A stretch of DNA of 41,384 nucleotides, taken from contig JAJFHT010000001.1 of NCBI GenBank assembly GCA_021775495.1, positions 1-41,384 on the forward strand. Direction: 5' to 3'. A model generated the notes under the pieces. The model was not told where the DNA came from. It ran no database searches and worked only from the letters and a program-made list of their open reading frames with translations. The translations under genes and the position numbers were made by a program. Positions 8,125-15,270 of the stretch are shown in pieces (position 1 is the stretch's first letter; the number at the start of each line of letters is the position of its first letter). The stretch is from Hyphomicrobiales bacterium (GTDB taxonomy: Bacteria; Pseudomonadota; Alphaproteobacteria; Rhizobiales; Rhizobiaceae).

Positions 8125-8856
8125 TCACAGGTCGATATCGATGATAATTGGAACGTGGTCGCTCAGACCGGTACCCACCCAGTCTTCAAAGGAGCCGACC
8201 TGAAGACCCTGCACCAATTCCATCCAGTTCTGCGGCAAAAATGCATAGTCGAGATGGTAGGTCGGGCCGTCCTTGCGGCGGTCACGCCAATAGTGGGTCG
8301 GTGTTTGCTCTTCGCCGTGAAGCTCTCCGGATACTTCGTGATAGGCGCTGACAAGGCCGAGTTTTCGCAGGGACGCGACCAAAGTCATGTGATTGATCCG
8401 CCATCCGGGTTTATCCCAGATCGCGTTGCTGTTGAGGTCGCCGGCGACGACCAACGGAGCTTCCTGCAGAAACGTTCTGTAACGGCTCAACGCCCGGCGC
8501 AGCGGTCCGGACTGGTTCTTGCGGATCACCTTGTCGCTGGCGTTCTGGGCCCAGGCGGCCAGCAGGTTGAAACGCTCAGGCCCGGAAACGTGCACCGGAG
8601 CGATGTACCGCAATGATGGGAAATGCGGCTCGGACAGCCGAACCTCGAAGCCGTTGAATGCAAAGATGCCAAGCCCCTTGTGGCGGTTGACACCAACCCA
8701 AACCGGGTTCTCCGGTACCCAGTCGCATTTACTCTTGTCACGCAGCAGGTCAGGTTCGGCGCATTCGCAGATCACCGCGATATCGGGATTTAGATCCAGC
8801 ACCGCCTCTACCTTGCGGTGAAACGCCATGGCACAATTCCAGATGAGCATACGCAT
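8125..8856 (-). CDS. Endonuclease/exonuclease/phosphatase (EEP) family protein
   Basis: The 243-residue protein carries the EEP-fold active-site motifs in order: IWNCAM (N7), CECAE (E31), GDLNSN (D140, N142), YHLDYAF and the terminal SDHVPI (D233, H234). These bind Mg2+ and cleave phosphodiester or phosphomonoester bonds in nucleic acids, lipids or inositol phosphates. There is no signal peptide, so it should act in the cytoplasm. Substrate specificity cannot be read from the sequence. It lies downstream of the RhtB-type exporter on the same strand, about 18 bases away, and may be cotranscribed with it. Confidence 0.85.
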   Translation of the reverse strand: MRMLIWNCAMAFHRKVEAVLDLNPDIAVICECAEPDLLRDKSKCDWVPENPVWVGVNRHKGLGIFAFNGFEVRLSEPHFPSLRYIAPVHVSGPERFNLLAAWAQNASDKVIRKNQSGPLRRALSRYRTFLQEAPLVVAGDLNSNAIWDKPGWRINHMTLVASLRKLGLVSAYHEVSGELHGEEQTPTHYWRDRRKDGPTYHLDYAFLPQNWMELVQGLQVGSFEDWVGTGLSDHVPIIIDIDL

Positions 8857-8874
8857 CCGGGACTTCCATCCTTG

Positions 8875-9516
8875 TCAAACCCTGCTGGTCAACAGCTTGA
8901 TCCCGGCAAAGGCGAAAAATGCCCCCAGCGTGCCCTGGATCCATCTGCGCGCCTTCGCGTAGGCACGCACGGCAACCGGGGTTGAAAAAAGGATTGCGTA
9001 AATACAGTGCACCGCAATCGATAGGACGGCCGTGCCGGCAACCACCATCAATCCGACCCAGTAAGGTGCACCGTCCTGAAGCCCAAGCGAGATGATCGCA
9101 ATCCAGGCCAGGGCTGCTTTGGGATTTGTCATCTGGATCGCAAACCCGCGAAGAAAATATCCGGCCGCACTGCGCTGGCCGCCGCCAAGCTGCACGGCAT
9201 CGATATCCTGGGCGGACAGCGCTGACCTGAATGATTTGTAGGCAAGCCACAGAAGATAGAGGCCGCCGGCAATCTTGATCACCATCAAAGCCCAGGCATA
9301 GGCACCGATAATTGCGGTCAGGCCGACCGCCGTCAATACAGCCCAGCAAAACGAGCCGCCGGCGACACCAAGGGCAAGGCCAAGGCCAGCCCGCCGATTG
9401 ACCGCCATGGACGTTCCCATGATTGCCAACACATTCGGTCCGGGGCTCATGATCGCCAACAGGAATGCCGAATAGGCCAGAAGAATCCCCGGCAGGTAAA
9501 TCGAAATCTGTTCCAT
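8875..9516 (-). CDS. LysE/RhtB family translocator
   Basis: This 213-residue protein with about six membrane segments has the RhtB-type signature MSPGPNVLAIMGTSMAVNRR near residues 24-43 and GFAIQMTNPKAALAWIAI near 134-151. Family members export amino acids such as homoserine, threonine or leucine, or related metabolites. It differs clearly from the ArgO-like exporter at 5207-5842, so the window holds two distinct LysE-superfamily exporters. The region upstream of its start contains two inverted repeats. Confidence 0.87.
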   Translation of the reverse strand: MEQISIYLPGILLAYSAFLLAIMSPGPNVLAIMGTSMAVNRRAGLGLALGVAGGSFCWAVLTAVGLTAIIGAYAWALMVIKIAGGLYLLWLAYKSFRSALSAQDIDAVQLGGGQRSAAGYFLRGFAIQMTNPKAALAWIAIISLGLQDGAPYWVGLMVVAGTAVLSIAVHCIYAILFSTPVAVRAYAKARRWIQGTLGAFFAFAGIKLLTSRV

Positions 9517-9544
9517 AGGCTCTCGCTTTCGGCATTTGAGCCTG

Positions 9545-9603
9545 GGACTCTAGAGTCCAGGGAAAACAACTCAATCCCCGCTCCTGACACGCGATGTCAG
9601 GAG
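9545..9603. promoter_or_regulatory. Two adjacent inverted repeats between divergent genes
   Basis: The first is a 14-bp perfect palindrome, GGACTCTAGAGTCC, at 9545-9558, extendable by three pairs with one bulged G. The second is CTCCTGACA-cgcga-TGTCAGGAG at 9581-9603, with 9-bp perfect arms. Neither is followed by a T-run on either strand, so they are not ordinary terminators. Their position between the RhtB-type exporter and the secreted protein suggests operators or structured leaders. Confidence 0.45.
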
Positions 9604-9706
9604 TGTTCGCGGAATGCACAACATTGCAACGCCAATGTTCTGTTGGCATGGTCGCCATTCGGCGGCGAAAATCGGAACGCCCATTCAGTTAGCAGAGGAG
9701 ATAGCC

Positions 9707-10198
9707 ATGAAAGTCACGGCAAACAGCCGCTCAAAAAGGGCAGCATTATTTATTACGGCGGTGACAATGATGGCCGGAACAGCCTTCATCCCGGCAGCGG
9801 CGCAGGACAAGTCTCGCATACCTGCGGTCGCCATTTATCAGGCGATGCTGCAAGCCAACAAGGAACCGGGCTGGGTGCAGTTTCGCAACTATGGCGGCGC
9901 CCAGTGGATCTATTTCACCGCGCTGCAGACATTGCATTGCCGCCTGAAGGAGATCCGGTATTCGGTCAATTCCAAAGACCTCGACCAACGGTTCAAACTG
10001 GTCAAATGCAATCCGCAAAATCCTTTTGCCGTTCCTTCCGATGCCGGTGTCGATGACATTGCGATCAGATTGGCAAAAGGCACAGCGGCCACGATTGCCG
10101 TCCAGGTGATCTGGGAGGATGACACGGAAAGCGCGATCGCCGTCTACGAACCCTGCAAGGATGTCGGCGAACAGTCCTGCGCCTGGCCGGTAGAATGA
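9707..10198 (+). CDS. Secreted protein of unknown function
   Basis: The 163-residue product starts with a typical signal peptide (basic MKVTANSRSKR, hydrophobic core, cleavage likely after IPAAA near residue 34). The mature part has four cysteines (LHCRLKE, VKCNPQ, EPCKDV, EQSCAW), which could form two disulfides in the periplasm, and a predicted beta-rich middle (WVQFRNYGGAQWIYFTALQT). I do not recognise a named family. The ATG at 9707 has a good AGAGGAG site; the open frame extends upstream to 9614 but that part does not look coding. It precedes a peroxiredoxin-like gene by about 42 bases and may be cotranscribed with it. Confidence 0.75.
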   Translation: MKVTANSRSKRAALFITAVTMMAGTAFIPAAAQDKSRIPAVAIYQAMLQANKEPGWVQFRNYGGAQWIYFTALQTLHCRLKEIRYSVNSKDLDQRFKLVKCNPQNPFAVPSDAGVDDIAIRLAKGTAATIAVQVIWEDDTESAIAVYEPCKDVGEQSCAWPVE

Positions 10199-10240
10199 GC
10201 TGTCAGCCAGAAGAAACAAACCAAATGAAACGAGGTCACC

Positions 10241-10789
10241 GTGGCTGACATCATCCCGCTCATTCCTCGTCAAACCGTTCCGGAATTGTCCCTACCGCTG
10301 GTTGGAAGCAATGAATGGTCGCTTCAAGGCGCACCGGCACGAAAACTCTCGCTTCTTGTGTTTTATCGCGGACTTCACTGCCCGATCTGCCGCGACCAAC
10401 TCAGGCAGATACAGTCCAGGCTCTACGATTTCGAGCGGCTTGGCGTGGGCGTTGTCGCGATATCGACCGATGATGAAACACGCGCTGATTCAACCAAAAT
10501 GCAGTGGGCGCTGAATAGGCTGGATCTGGCGTACGGGCTGACGCCCGATCAGGCACGGCAATGGGGCCTTTATCTTTCAAGTCGCATCGGAACAACATCG
10601 ATCGGCGTCGAGGAACCCCGGATTTTCAATGAACCGGGGCTGTTTCTGGTGAAACCCGATCGCAGCCTCTACTACGCAGCCGTACAGTCCGGACCATTTG
10701 CCCGGCCCCAGGTTCATGAAATTGTCCGGGCCATCGAGTATGTGATGAAAAACGACTATCCGGCCCGGGGGGAAGTGGTTTCGGTTTAA
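10241..10789 (+). CDS. Peroxiredoxin-like (AhpC/TSA) thioredoxin-fold protein
   Basis: The 182-residue protein has the thioredoxin-fold core with the motif FYRGLHCPICRDQL. This places Cys47 at the peroxidatic position with Cys50 as a close resolving cysteine. A VAISTDD strand and the cis-proline region PGLFLVKPDRSLYYA follow. Family members reduce hydrogen peroxide or organic peroxides using thioredoxin-like donors. The start is GTG at 10241, with GAGG 6 bases upstream. There is no signal peptide, so it is cytoplasmic. Confidence 0.83.
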   Translation: MADIIPLIPRQTVPELSLPLVGSNEWSLQGAPARKLSLLVFYRGLHCPICRDQLRQIQSRLYDFERLGVGVVAISTDDETRADSTKMQWALNRLDLAYGLTPDQARQWGLYLSSRIGTTSIGVEEPRIFNEPGLFLVKPDRSLYYAAVQSGPFARPQVHEIVRAIEYVMKNDYPARGEVVSV

Positions 10790-10791
10790 AT

Positions 10792-11772
10792 CTAAGCCGG
10801 GTGCACCAGCCGGTCTATCTCTGCAATAGTCTCAGCCGGAAGAGGCCCCTTCTCCAGCGCTCGGGCGTTGTCCTCGACCTGAGAGAGCGTACGAAATCCG
10901 GGAATCGGGATGGTCCGCGGTGACTTCGCCCAGATCCATGCCAGTGCACCCTGCGCAAGGGTGCGTTCCTTGCTGGTCAACAATTCACGAATGGCCTCGA
11001 TTTTCTCCAGCATGTCCGGATGTGCTGCACCGCCGACAAAATAGGATAACCATTCGGGCCCATCGGCCCGGATATCGGATTTTGAGAATCCGGCTTTGGC
11101 CGAAGTGAATTTGCCGCCGAGCAAACCCATCGCCAACGGCTGGCGGGCAACGGAAATCATGTTGGTTCGGTTGGCCAAATCCCCCATTTTGTCTGCGGGC
11201 CGGAACAGATTCATGTCGTGCTGCACAGCGACAAAACCATCCGTTCCCGCAAACGCCTCGGCACGTTCGACAAAATCCGTGCTCCAGCCGAAGGCCGAGA
11301 TTTTGCCTTCCTTGCGTAAATCCGACAGCGTTGCAAAGACGCTCTGTGCCTGGTCAATCGGATGCTCGTTCAAATGGAAGAAAACCAGGTCGATCTGTTC
11401 CCGGTGCAACCGGCGCAGCGAGGCTTCGATCGCCGAGCGAATATAGGTCGCTGATGTCCCCGGGCCCGTCAGCTGTCGGCTCGCGACGTCAAACATGTTG
11501 CCGAATTTGGTTGAAATCAGGATGTCCTTGCCGGCGGCGCCAAGAGCTTCGGCGAGCAATTCCTCCGCGTGTCCACAACCGTAGACATCGGCAGTGTCAA
11601 AATAGCGAATACCGAGATCGACGGCCTTTCGGATTGCCGCGATGGATTCCCGGTCGTCCACCTCCCCCCAGCCAAGCGCCTGCTCACCGGACCAGAATTG
11701 GCCACCAATGGTCCAGGTTCCCATACCAAGCCGGGGGATTTCCAAATCATTCCAAAGTCTGATGCTTGTCAC
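10792..11772 (-). CDS. Aldo/keto reductase
   Basis: This 326-residue protein shows the aldo/keto reductase barrel with the full catalytic tetrad: D59 and Y64 in FDTADVYG, K89 in STKFG, and H133 in VFFHLNE. The C-terminal NADPH-binding part includes IPIPGFRTLSQVEDNARAL. It would reduce a carbonyl substrate with NADPH; the substrate is unknown. It is divergent from the LysR regulator at 11875, the usual layout for a regulator and its target, and ends 2 bases from the stop of the convergent peroxiredoxin-like gene. Confidence 0.92.
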   Translation of the reverse strand: MTSIRLWNDLEIPRLGMGTWTIGGQFWSGEQALGWGEVDDRESIAAIRKAVDLGIRYFDTADVYGCGHAEELLAEALGAAGKDILISTKFGNMFDVASRQLTGPGTSATYIRSAIEASLRRLHREQIDLVFFHLNEHPIDQAQSVFATLSDLRKEGKISAFGWSTDFVERAEAFAGTDGFVAVQHDMNLFRPADKMGDLANRTNMISVARQPLAMGLLGGKFTSAKAGFSKSDIRADGPEWLSYFVGGAAHPDMLEKIEAIRELLTSKERTLAQGALAWIWAKSPRTIPIPGFRTLSQVEDNARALEKGPLPAETIAEIDRLVHPA

Positions 11773-11866
11773 TTCCGTGCCCTTTCATTATTGAAACATT
11801 TTGATCACTATTTGAGAACATACCGGTGAAAGCGCCCGAACTCGCCACTTAAACTTGAAAAAGGTA

Positions 11867-11880
11867 TTTCATTTTTGAAA
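11867..11880. promoter_or_regulatory. TTTCA-N4-TGAAA dyad over the LysR start codon
   Basis: The perfect 5-bp inverted repeat TTTCA (11867-11871) and TGAAA (11876-11880) flanks and overlaps the TTG start codon of the LysR gene at 11875. A regulator bound here would block its own transcription or translation. The role in autoregulation is inferred from its position. Confidence 0.35.
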
Positions 11881-12816
11881 GAAAATTACAGCTGGAACGA
11901 TCTGAAATATTTTCTGGCGGTCGCTCGCGGTGGCGGATTGAGCCGGGCAGCGGCTCTATCGGGAACCAGCGTGCCGACGCTGAGCCGGCGGATGAACCTG
12001 TTGGAGCACCAGCTTGGCCAGAAACTGTTCATTCGCGACAAAAAAGGATTTCACCTCACTCAAACCGGCGCGGAATTCGTAGTTCATTGTGAAGAAGTCG
12101 AGGCGGCAACACTAGCGATCGACCGCTGGCGTGACGGCCAGCGGGAAACCCGGGCGGTCAGGATTTCGGCAGGCTCATGGACATCGATGCACCTTGCTCG
12201 AAACCTCAACGACATCTGGCGCCCGGAAGATCCATTCAGGATCGAATTTGTTACGTCGGAAGAGCGAATCGATATCGGCAGGCGCGCGGCAGACATCGGC
12301 ATTCGCAACCGACGTCCCGAAGAAGACCGGTTGGCCGGACGCAAAATAGGCTCCGTCGCCTTTGCCATGTACCGAAATGTCTCGGTGAACAATACCCGCG
12401 GCGACCAGGGATGGATTGCAATCGGCGGCAATTTGGCGACAACACCTTCGGCGCAATGGGTCGCTGCGCATCATGCCGCCAGCATTGCAGTGGTGGCCAA
12501 CAGTCCGCATTGCGCGCTCGAACTTGCGTTATCGGGCGCAGGATCGGTTGTCCTGCCCTGTTTCATCGGAGACCCGGTTTTGGGTCTCTCTCGTATTGGC
12601 GAACCGATTACCAAGCTGCAGCACGATCAGTGGCTTGTCGCCCACCACGAAGAAAGGCACAGCCCGGTCATGCGCACGGTTATCAACCGCATCGTTTCGC
12701 TGATAAAACGCGACCGGCAATTGATGACCGGCATTCAGGGAAAAAATTCCGGGCCAGGTGTAACAAACACATCGGCAACAAAATCCGACAGCTCGGAAGG
12801 TATTCCGCCGGCGTGA
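11875..12816 (+). CDS. LysR-family transcriptional regulator
   Basis: The 313-residue protein has a LysR-type winged-helix domain at residues 6-65 (WNDLKYFLAVARGGGLSRAA; VPTLSRRMNLLEHQLGQKLF; LTQTGAEFV) followed by an effector domain resembling the group that senses small metabolites. The start is TTG at 11875; the next in-frame Met would delete most of the helix-turn-helix, so TTG is preferred. It probably controls the divergent aldo/keto reductase gene and itself. Its last 82 bases overlap, tail to tail, the small prodomain-like gene on the other strand, and the C-terminal 30 residues (NSGPGVTNTSATKSDSSEG) are low-complexity and may be dispensable. Confidence 0.88.
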   Translation: MKENYSWNDLKYFLAVARGGGLSRAAALSGTSVPTLSRRMNLLEHQLGQKLFIRDKKGFHLTQTGAEFVVHCEEVEAATLAIDRWRDGQRETRAVRISAGSWTSMHLARNLNDIWRPEDPFRIEFVTSEERIDIGRRAADIGIRNRRPEEDRLAGRKIGSVAFAMYRNVSVNNTRGDQGWIAIGGNLATTPSAQWVAAHHAASIAVVANSPHCALELALSGAGSVVLPCFIGDPVLGLSRIGEPITKLQHDQWLVAHHEERHSPVMRTVINRIVSLIKRDRQLMTGIQGKNSGPGVTNTSATKSDSSEGIPPA

Positions 12817-13091
12817 AGACCTGTTGAGGGTTCATCTGCGCTACCGGGTTCCATCGCAAACACATTGTCGAACAGTTCCCTTGCACCGCTGATGGACAGG
12901 GTGTTCGGGTCCTGGGCCGAAACCACAAATCCCAACGCCTCCACGCGTCCACGAATGCGCGCGATCCGGTCTTCGGGCAACCCTGCCTGACCGATGTTTT
13001 CAGAAGTGGACGGCTGGCCGGCATCGAGGATGGAACTGCCATCCTCCCGCTTCATGACGAGTTGCGCGTGAATTTCATCGGCCGGAGGCAT
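12735..13091 (-). CDS. Stand-alone protease prodomain-like protein (candidate inhibitor/chaperone)
   Basis: The 118-residue product resembles the N-terminal domain of the protease encoded just upstream. Residues 39-80 (LPEDRIARIRGRVEALGF, then NTLSISGARELFDNVF) align by eye with protease residues 41-82 (PSDVRDAKRALIRGGF, then TTISIGGTAKQFKSFF). Both also end with a similar block (SDFVADVFVTPGPEFF versus FEQLIEGAVIARPPTYF). The pattern is like the activation domain of sedolisins, which folds over and inhibits the enzyme. No catalytic domain or signal peptide follows. The ATG at 13091 has AAGGG 9 bases upstream. Its tail overlaps the convergent LysR gene by 82 bases. It may inhibit or help fold the protease in trans; the alternative is a remnant of a duplicated protease gene. 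Confidence 0.7.
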   Translation of the reverse strand: MPPADEIHAQLVMKREDGSSILDAGQPSTSENIGQAGLPEDRIARIRGRVEALGFVVSAQDPNTLSISGARELFDNVFAMEPGSADEPSTGLHAGGIPSELSDFVADVFVTPGPEFFP

Positions 13092-13119
13092 TTGCGGGCA
13101 CCCTTATTGGAGCGGAACA

Positions 13120-13139
13120 GTGCGCGTCGAAACGCGCAC
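13120..13139. repeat. Intercistronic hairpin GTGCGCGT-CGAA-ACGCGCAC
   Basis: Perfect 8-bp arms with a 4-base loop lie between the protease stop (13167) and the start of the prodomain-like gene (13091). No T-run follows on the minus strand, so a full terminator is unlikely. It could stabilise the upstream message or set the ratio of the two products. Confidence 0.5.
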
Positions 13140-13166
13140 CGAACACATTATTGCAGCAAAACGGCG

Positions 13167-14714
13167 TCAGCGCGACCGCAGGGTTTCGATCAGGTCGTCG
13201 ACGAAATCCTGCGAGATCTCCGGCATTGCGCCACTGGACACCATCGCCATCTGCTGCTCCTTAGGCGCCGAGAAGAATGTCGTGGCGACATCGCCCATGG
13301 TGTTCAGATAAGCCCATTTGGCATCCGCAAGCCCCGATCCGGTTGCCAGATCCGGCCCTGCAACGGCGGTATCACCGTTCGCCGTGCTACCCTTTTTCAC
13401 GTCTCTTGCGCTTTTCTTCAGCTTTTCCTTTGCCTTTGCGGGGGTCAGCGTCGGATCTTTTTCCAGCATCAGCGCAACTATCCCCGCGATCTGCGGACAG
13501 GCTGCCGATGTTCCGGAAAACAGGCCCCAGCCGTCAGCTGCCGGCCCGGTTTGCGGATCGATCCCGTCGAGACTGGCGTTTTGCTGAACAGGGAGCAGCA
13601 GGCTGGGCGCCTTGCCGCCGCCGATATTGACCCGTTTGCCGGTCAGCCCGCAGACATCCGGGCAGGCTCGTCCGGGATACCAGGTGGAATTGAAGCTGGA
13701 GGCATAACTCGACGCCTCGAAGTCGTTTTCATCCGGCAGATTTACATGGACGCCACCGACGGAGATTACATCGGGATGGCTGCCGGGAAAGGCCAGGTGC
13801 CCGTTACCGGCGGAAAAACAGACCACCACGCCTTGTGCCACTGCATTGGCAACGGCTGCTTCCAGCGGCTTGAGCCAGTTCGGGATCGAGGTACCGGGTT
13901 TGTCGAGATTGTAGCCCCAGCTGTTGGTCAGAACCTGCGGTTTCGGTGTCGAATTCAGTGCAACATTGATTGCACCTACCGGGTCGTTGCCGGTCTTGAC
14001 GGGGCGTAGCCGGCAATCGGGCGCACAGGCAAAGATGTTGGCGCTCTCCCCCGTGCCGTGCCCATTCGTATCGGCCGACGGATTGCTGGCGCCCGGCCCG
14101 AGTAAAGTGCTCAAAAGCCTGAAACCGCGCGAAGTGAAAAAGGCATGGCGATAATGGCCAGTGTCGAGCATGCCGACAACCACGCTTTTGCCGGTGACAC
14201 CGAGCCGGTGAACCCGGGACGCGCGCAGCACCACTGCAACACCGTCCGGAACAGTCAGGTATTGATAAGCATTGGCGTGAATGGGCGCGACCGGTGGTAT
14301 GGCGGACGGCGCAAAATAGGTCGGTGGCCTTGCGATCACAGCCCCCTCGATGAGTTGCTCGAATTCTTTAGGCGCCTGCAACAGAGCAGCCGCTGGCTCC
14401 TCGGAAGTGCCCATGAATTCCATGGTCTCGTCGGGGCCAATTTCGGCCTTCTGGCGGGTCAGTTTGGCTCCAAAGAACGATTTGAACTGCTTTGCCGTTC
14501 CGCCAATCGAAATTGTGGTATCGTTCGAGGCCTCCTCGAAAACATGAAAACCGCCGCGGATCAGGGCGCGTTTTGCATCTCGCACATCGCTGGGATCTGA
14601 ATTGAACTGCGCAACATTATCGGCGGTGATCGCTGCGTCCTGATCGAAAAGCGATGATGGGCCGAGGGAACGTGGGGAAACCGTTGCAATTACTTCATAT
14701 TCTTGATCAGACAT
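13167..14714 (-). CDS. S8 (subtilisin-family) serine protease with sedolisin-like prodomain
   Basis: This 515-residue protein has two parts. Residues 1-135 look like a sedolisin/kumamolisin-type activation domain (ISIGGTAKQFKSFFGAKL). Residues 175-480 form a subtilase with Asp184 (VGMLDTG), His219 (TNGHGTG), oxyanion Asn304 (FSAGNGH) and Ser403 (SGTSAACP), so it should be active and belongs to S8 rather than S53. The ATG at 14714 (MSDQEYEV) has GGAG 6 bases upstream; the frame is open to 14783 but that extension looks non-coding. I see no signal peptide, so it is intracellular or exported by another route. The prodomain-like gene follows 75 bases downstream. The upstream region is markedly AT-rich, which suggests transfer or silencing. 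Confidence 0.92.
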   Translation of the reverse strand: MSDQEYEVIATVSPRSLGPSSLFDQDAAITADNVAQFNSDPSDVRDAKRALIRGGFHVFEEASNDTTISIGGTAKQFKSFFGAKLTRQKAEIGPDETMEFMGTSEEPAAALLQAPKEFEQLIEGAVIARPPTYFAPSAIPPVAPIHANAYQYLTVPDGVAVVLRASRVHRLGVTGKSVVVGMLDTGHYRHAFFTSRGFRLLSTLLGPGASNPSADTNGHGTGESANIFACAPDCRLRPVKTGNDPVGAINVALNSTPKPQVLTNSWGYNLDKPGTSIPNWLKPLEAAVANAVAQGVVVCFSAGNGHLAFPGSHPDVISVGGVHVNLPDENDFEASSYASSFNSTWYPGRACPDVCGLTGKRVNIGGGKAPSLLLPVQQNASLDGIDPQTGPAADGWGLFSGTSAACPQIAGIVALMLEKDPTLTPAKAKEKLKKSARDVKKGSTANGDTAVAGPDLATGSGLADAKWAYLNTMGDVATTFFSAPKEQQMAMVSSGAMPEISQDFVDDLIETLRSR

Positions 14715-15270
14715 TGCGCTCTCCGCTGCTGCAATCATTGGGCAACCAACGGTATTCAATTTGCAAAAACACCCGCAATTCAAATTGATGTAATAAAAAT
14801 CAATATTTGTTTCGGAATGTATTTATTTTCTCCAATTTTTTTCCATCTTTTTGAATTTTAATACTAATTCCCGGCATCCAAAATGAAGTATTTTTAGATT
14901 TATTTATTTGATGCGTGAAAAAATTACTTACCCGAGCATGCCCAACAGGCTGACAGCATCTTGCGGAATGAGCAATGCAATCAATAACTTGCAGCAGCGG
15001 GGGTCACCTGTATCCCGGCAATACCGGTGTTCGCCGCTGTCTGGCTTGAAAAAACATTGGGCAGTTGGCGTGATGTGCCGCGTGAGTTCGTAATGATTCG
15101 TGAACCCGCCCCGACTTCACCGGCCAGATTTCAGGCAATTCGGGTCGGAAGCGATCGACCGCCAACGGCGTAGCCTTCAAACAATCGTGATCCGCGTTGA
15201 TGGCGAACAACTGCGCGACCTGCCGTAGATTGCAGTTGTTGGTCAACCGCTTGATATTCTGGAGACGCCC
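14715..15270. other. Gene-free region, AT-rich on its left side
   Basis: About 550 bases between the divergent protease and DUF3179 genes hold no convincing gene. The left part (roughly 14755-14930) is strikingly rich in A and T with many T-runs and TpA steps, unlike the rest of the window. The right part (14930-15270) returns to normal composition; small frames there have no ribosome binding site or family resemblance. Confidence 0.6.
14756..14788. promoter_or_regulatory. 8-bp inverted repeat upstream of the protease gene
   Basis: TCAATTTG (14756-14763) and CAAATTGA (14781-14788) are perfect complements separated by 17 bases, centred about 58 bases upstream of the protease start. A smaller dyad, CAATT-CA-AATTG, is nested at 14776-14787. 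The position suits an operator controlling protease expression; the bound regulator is unknown. Confidence 0.4.

Noticed and set aside
13062-14009. 315-codon plus-strand frame opposite the protease
   Set aside because: Antisense shadow of the S8 protease, whose active-site residues are all on the minus strand.
15004-15270. Minus-strand frame containing CNLRQVAQLFAIN and PELPEIWPVKSGRV, faintly like the start of a second SRAP protein
   Set aside because: No Met before the Cys, no NAR or HxRMP motifs follow, and the frame continues opposite the DUF3179 gene. Possible decayed remnant, but resemblance is too weak to call.
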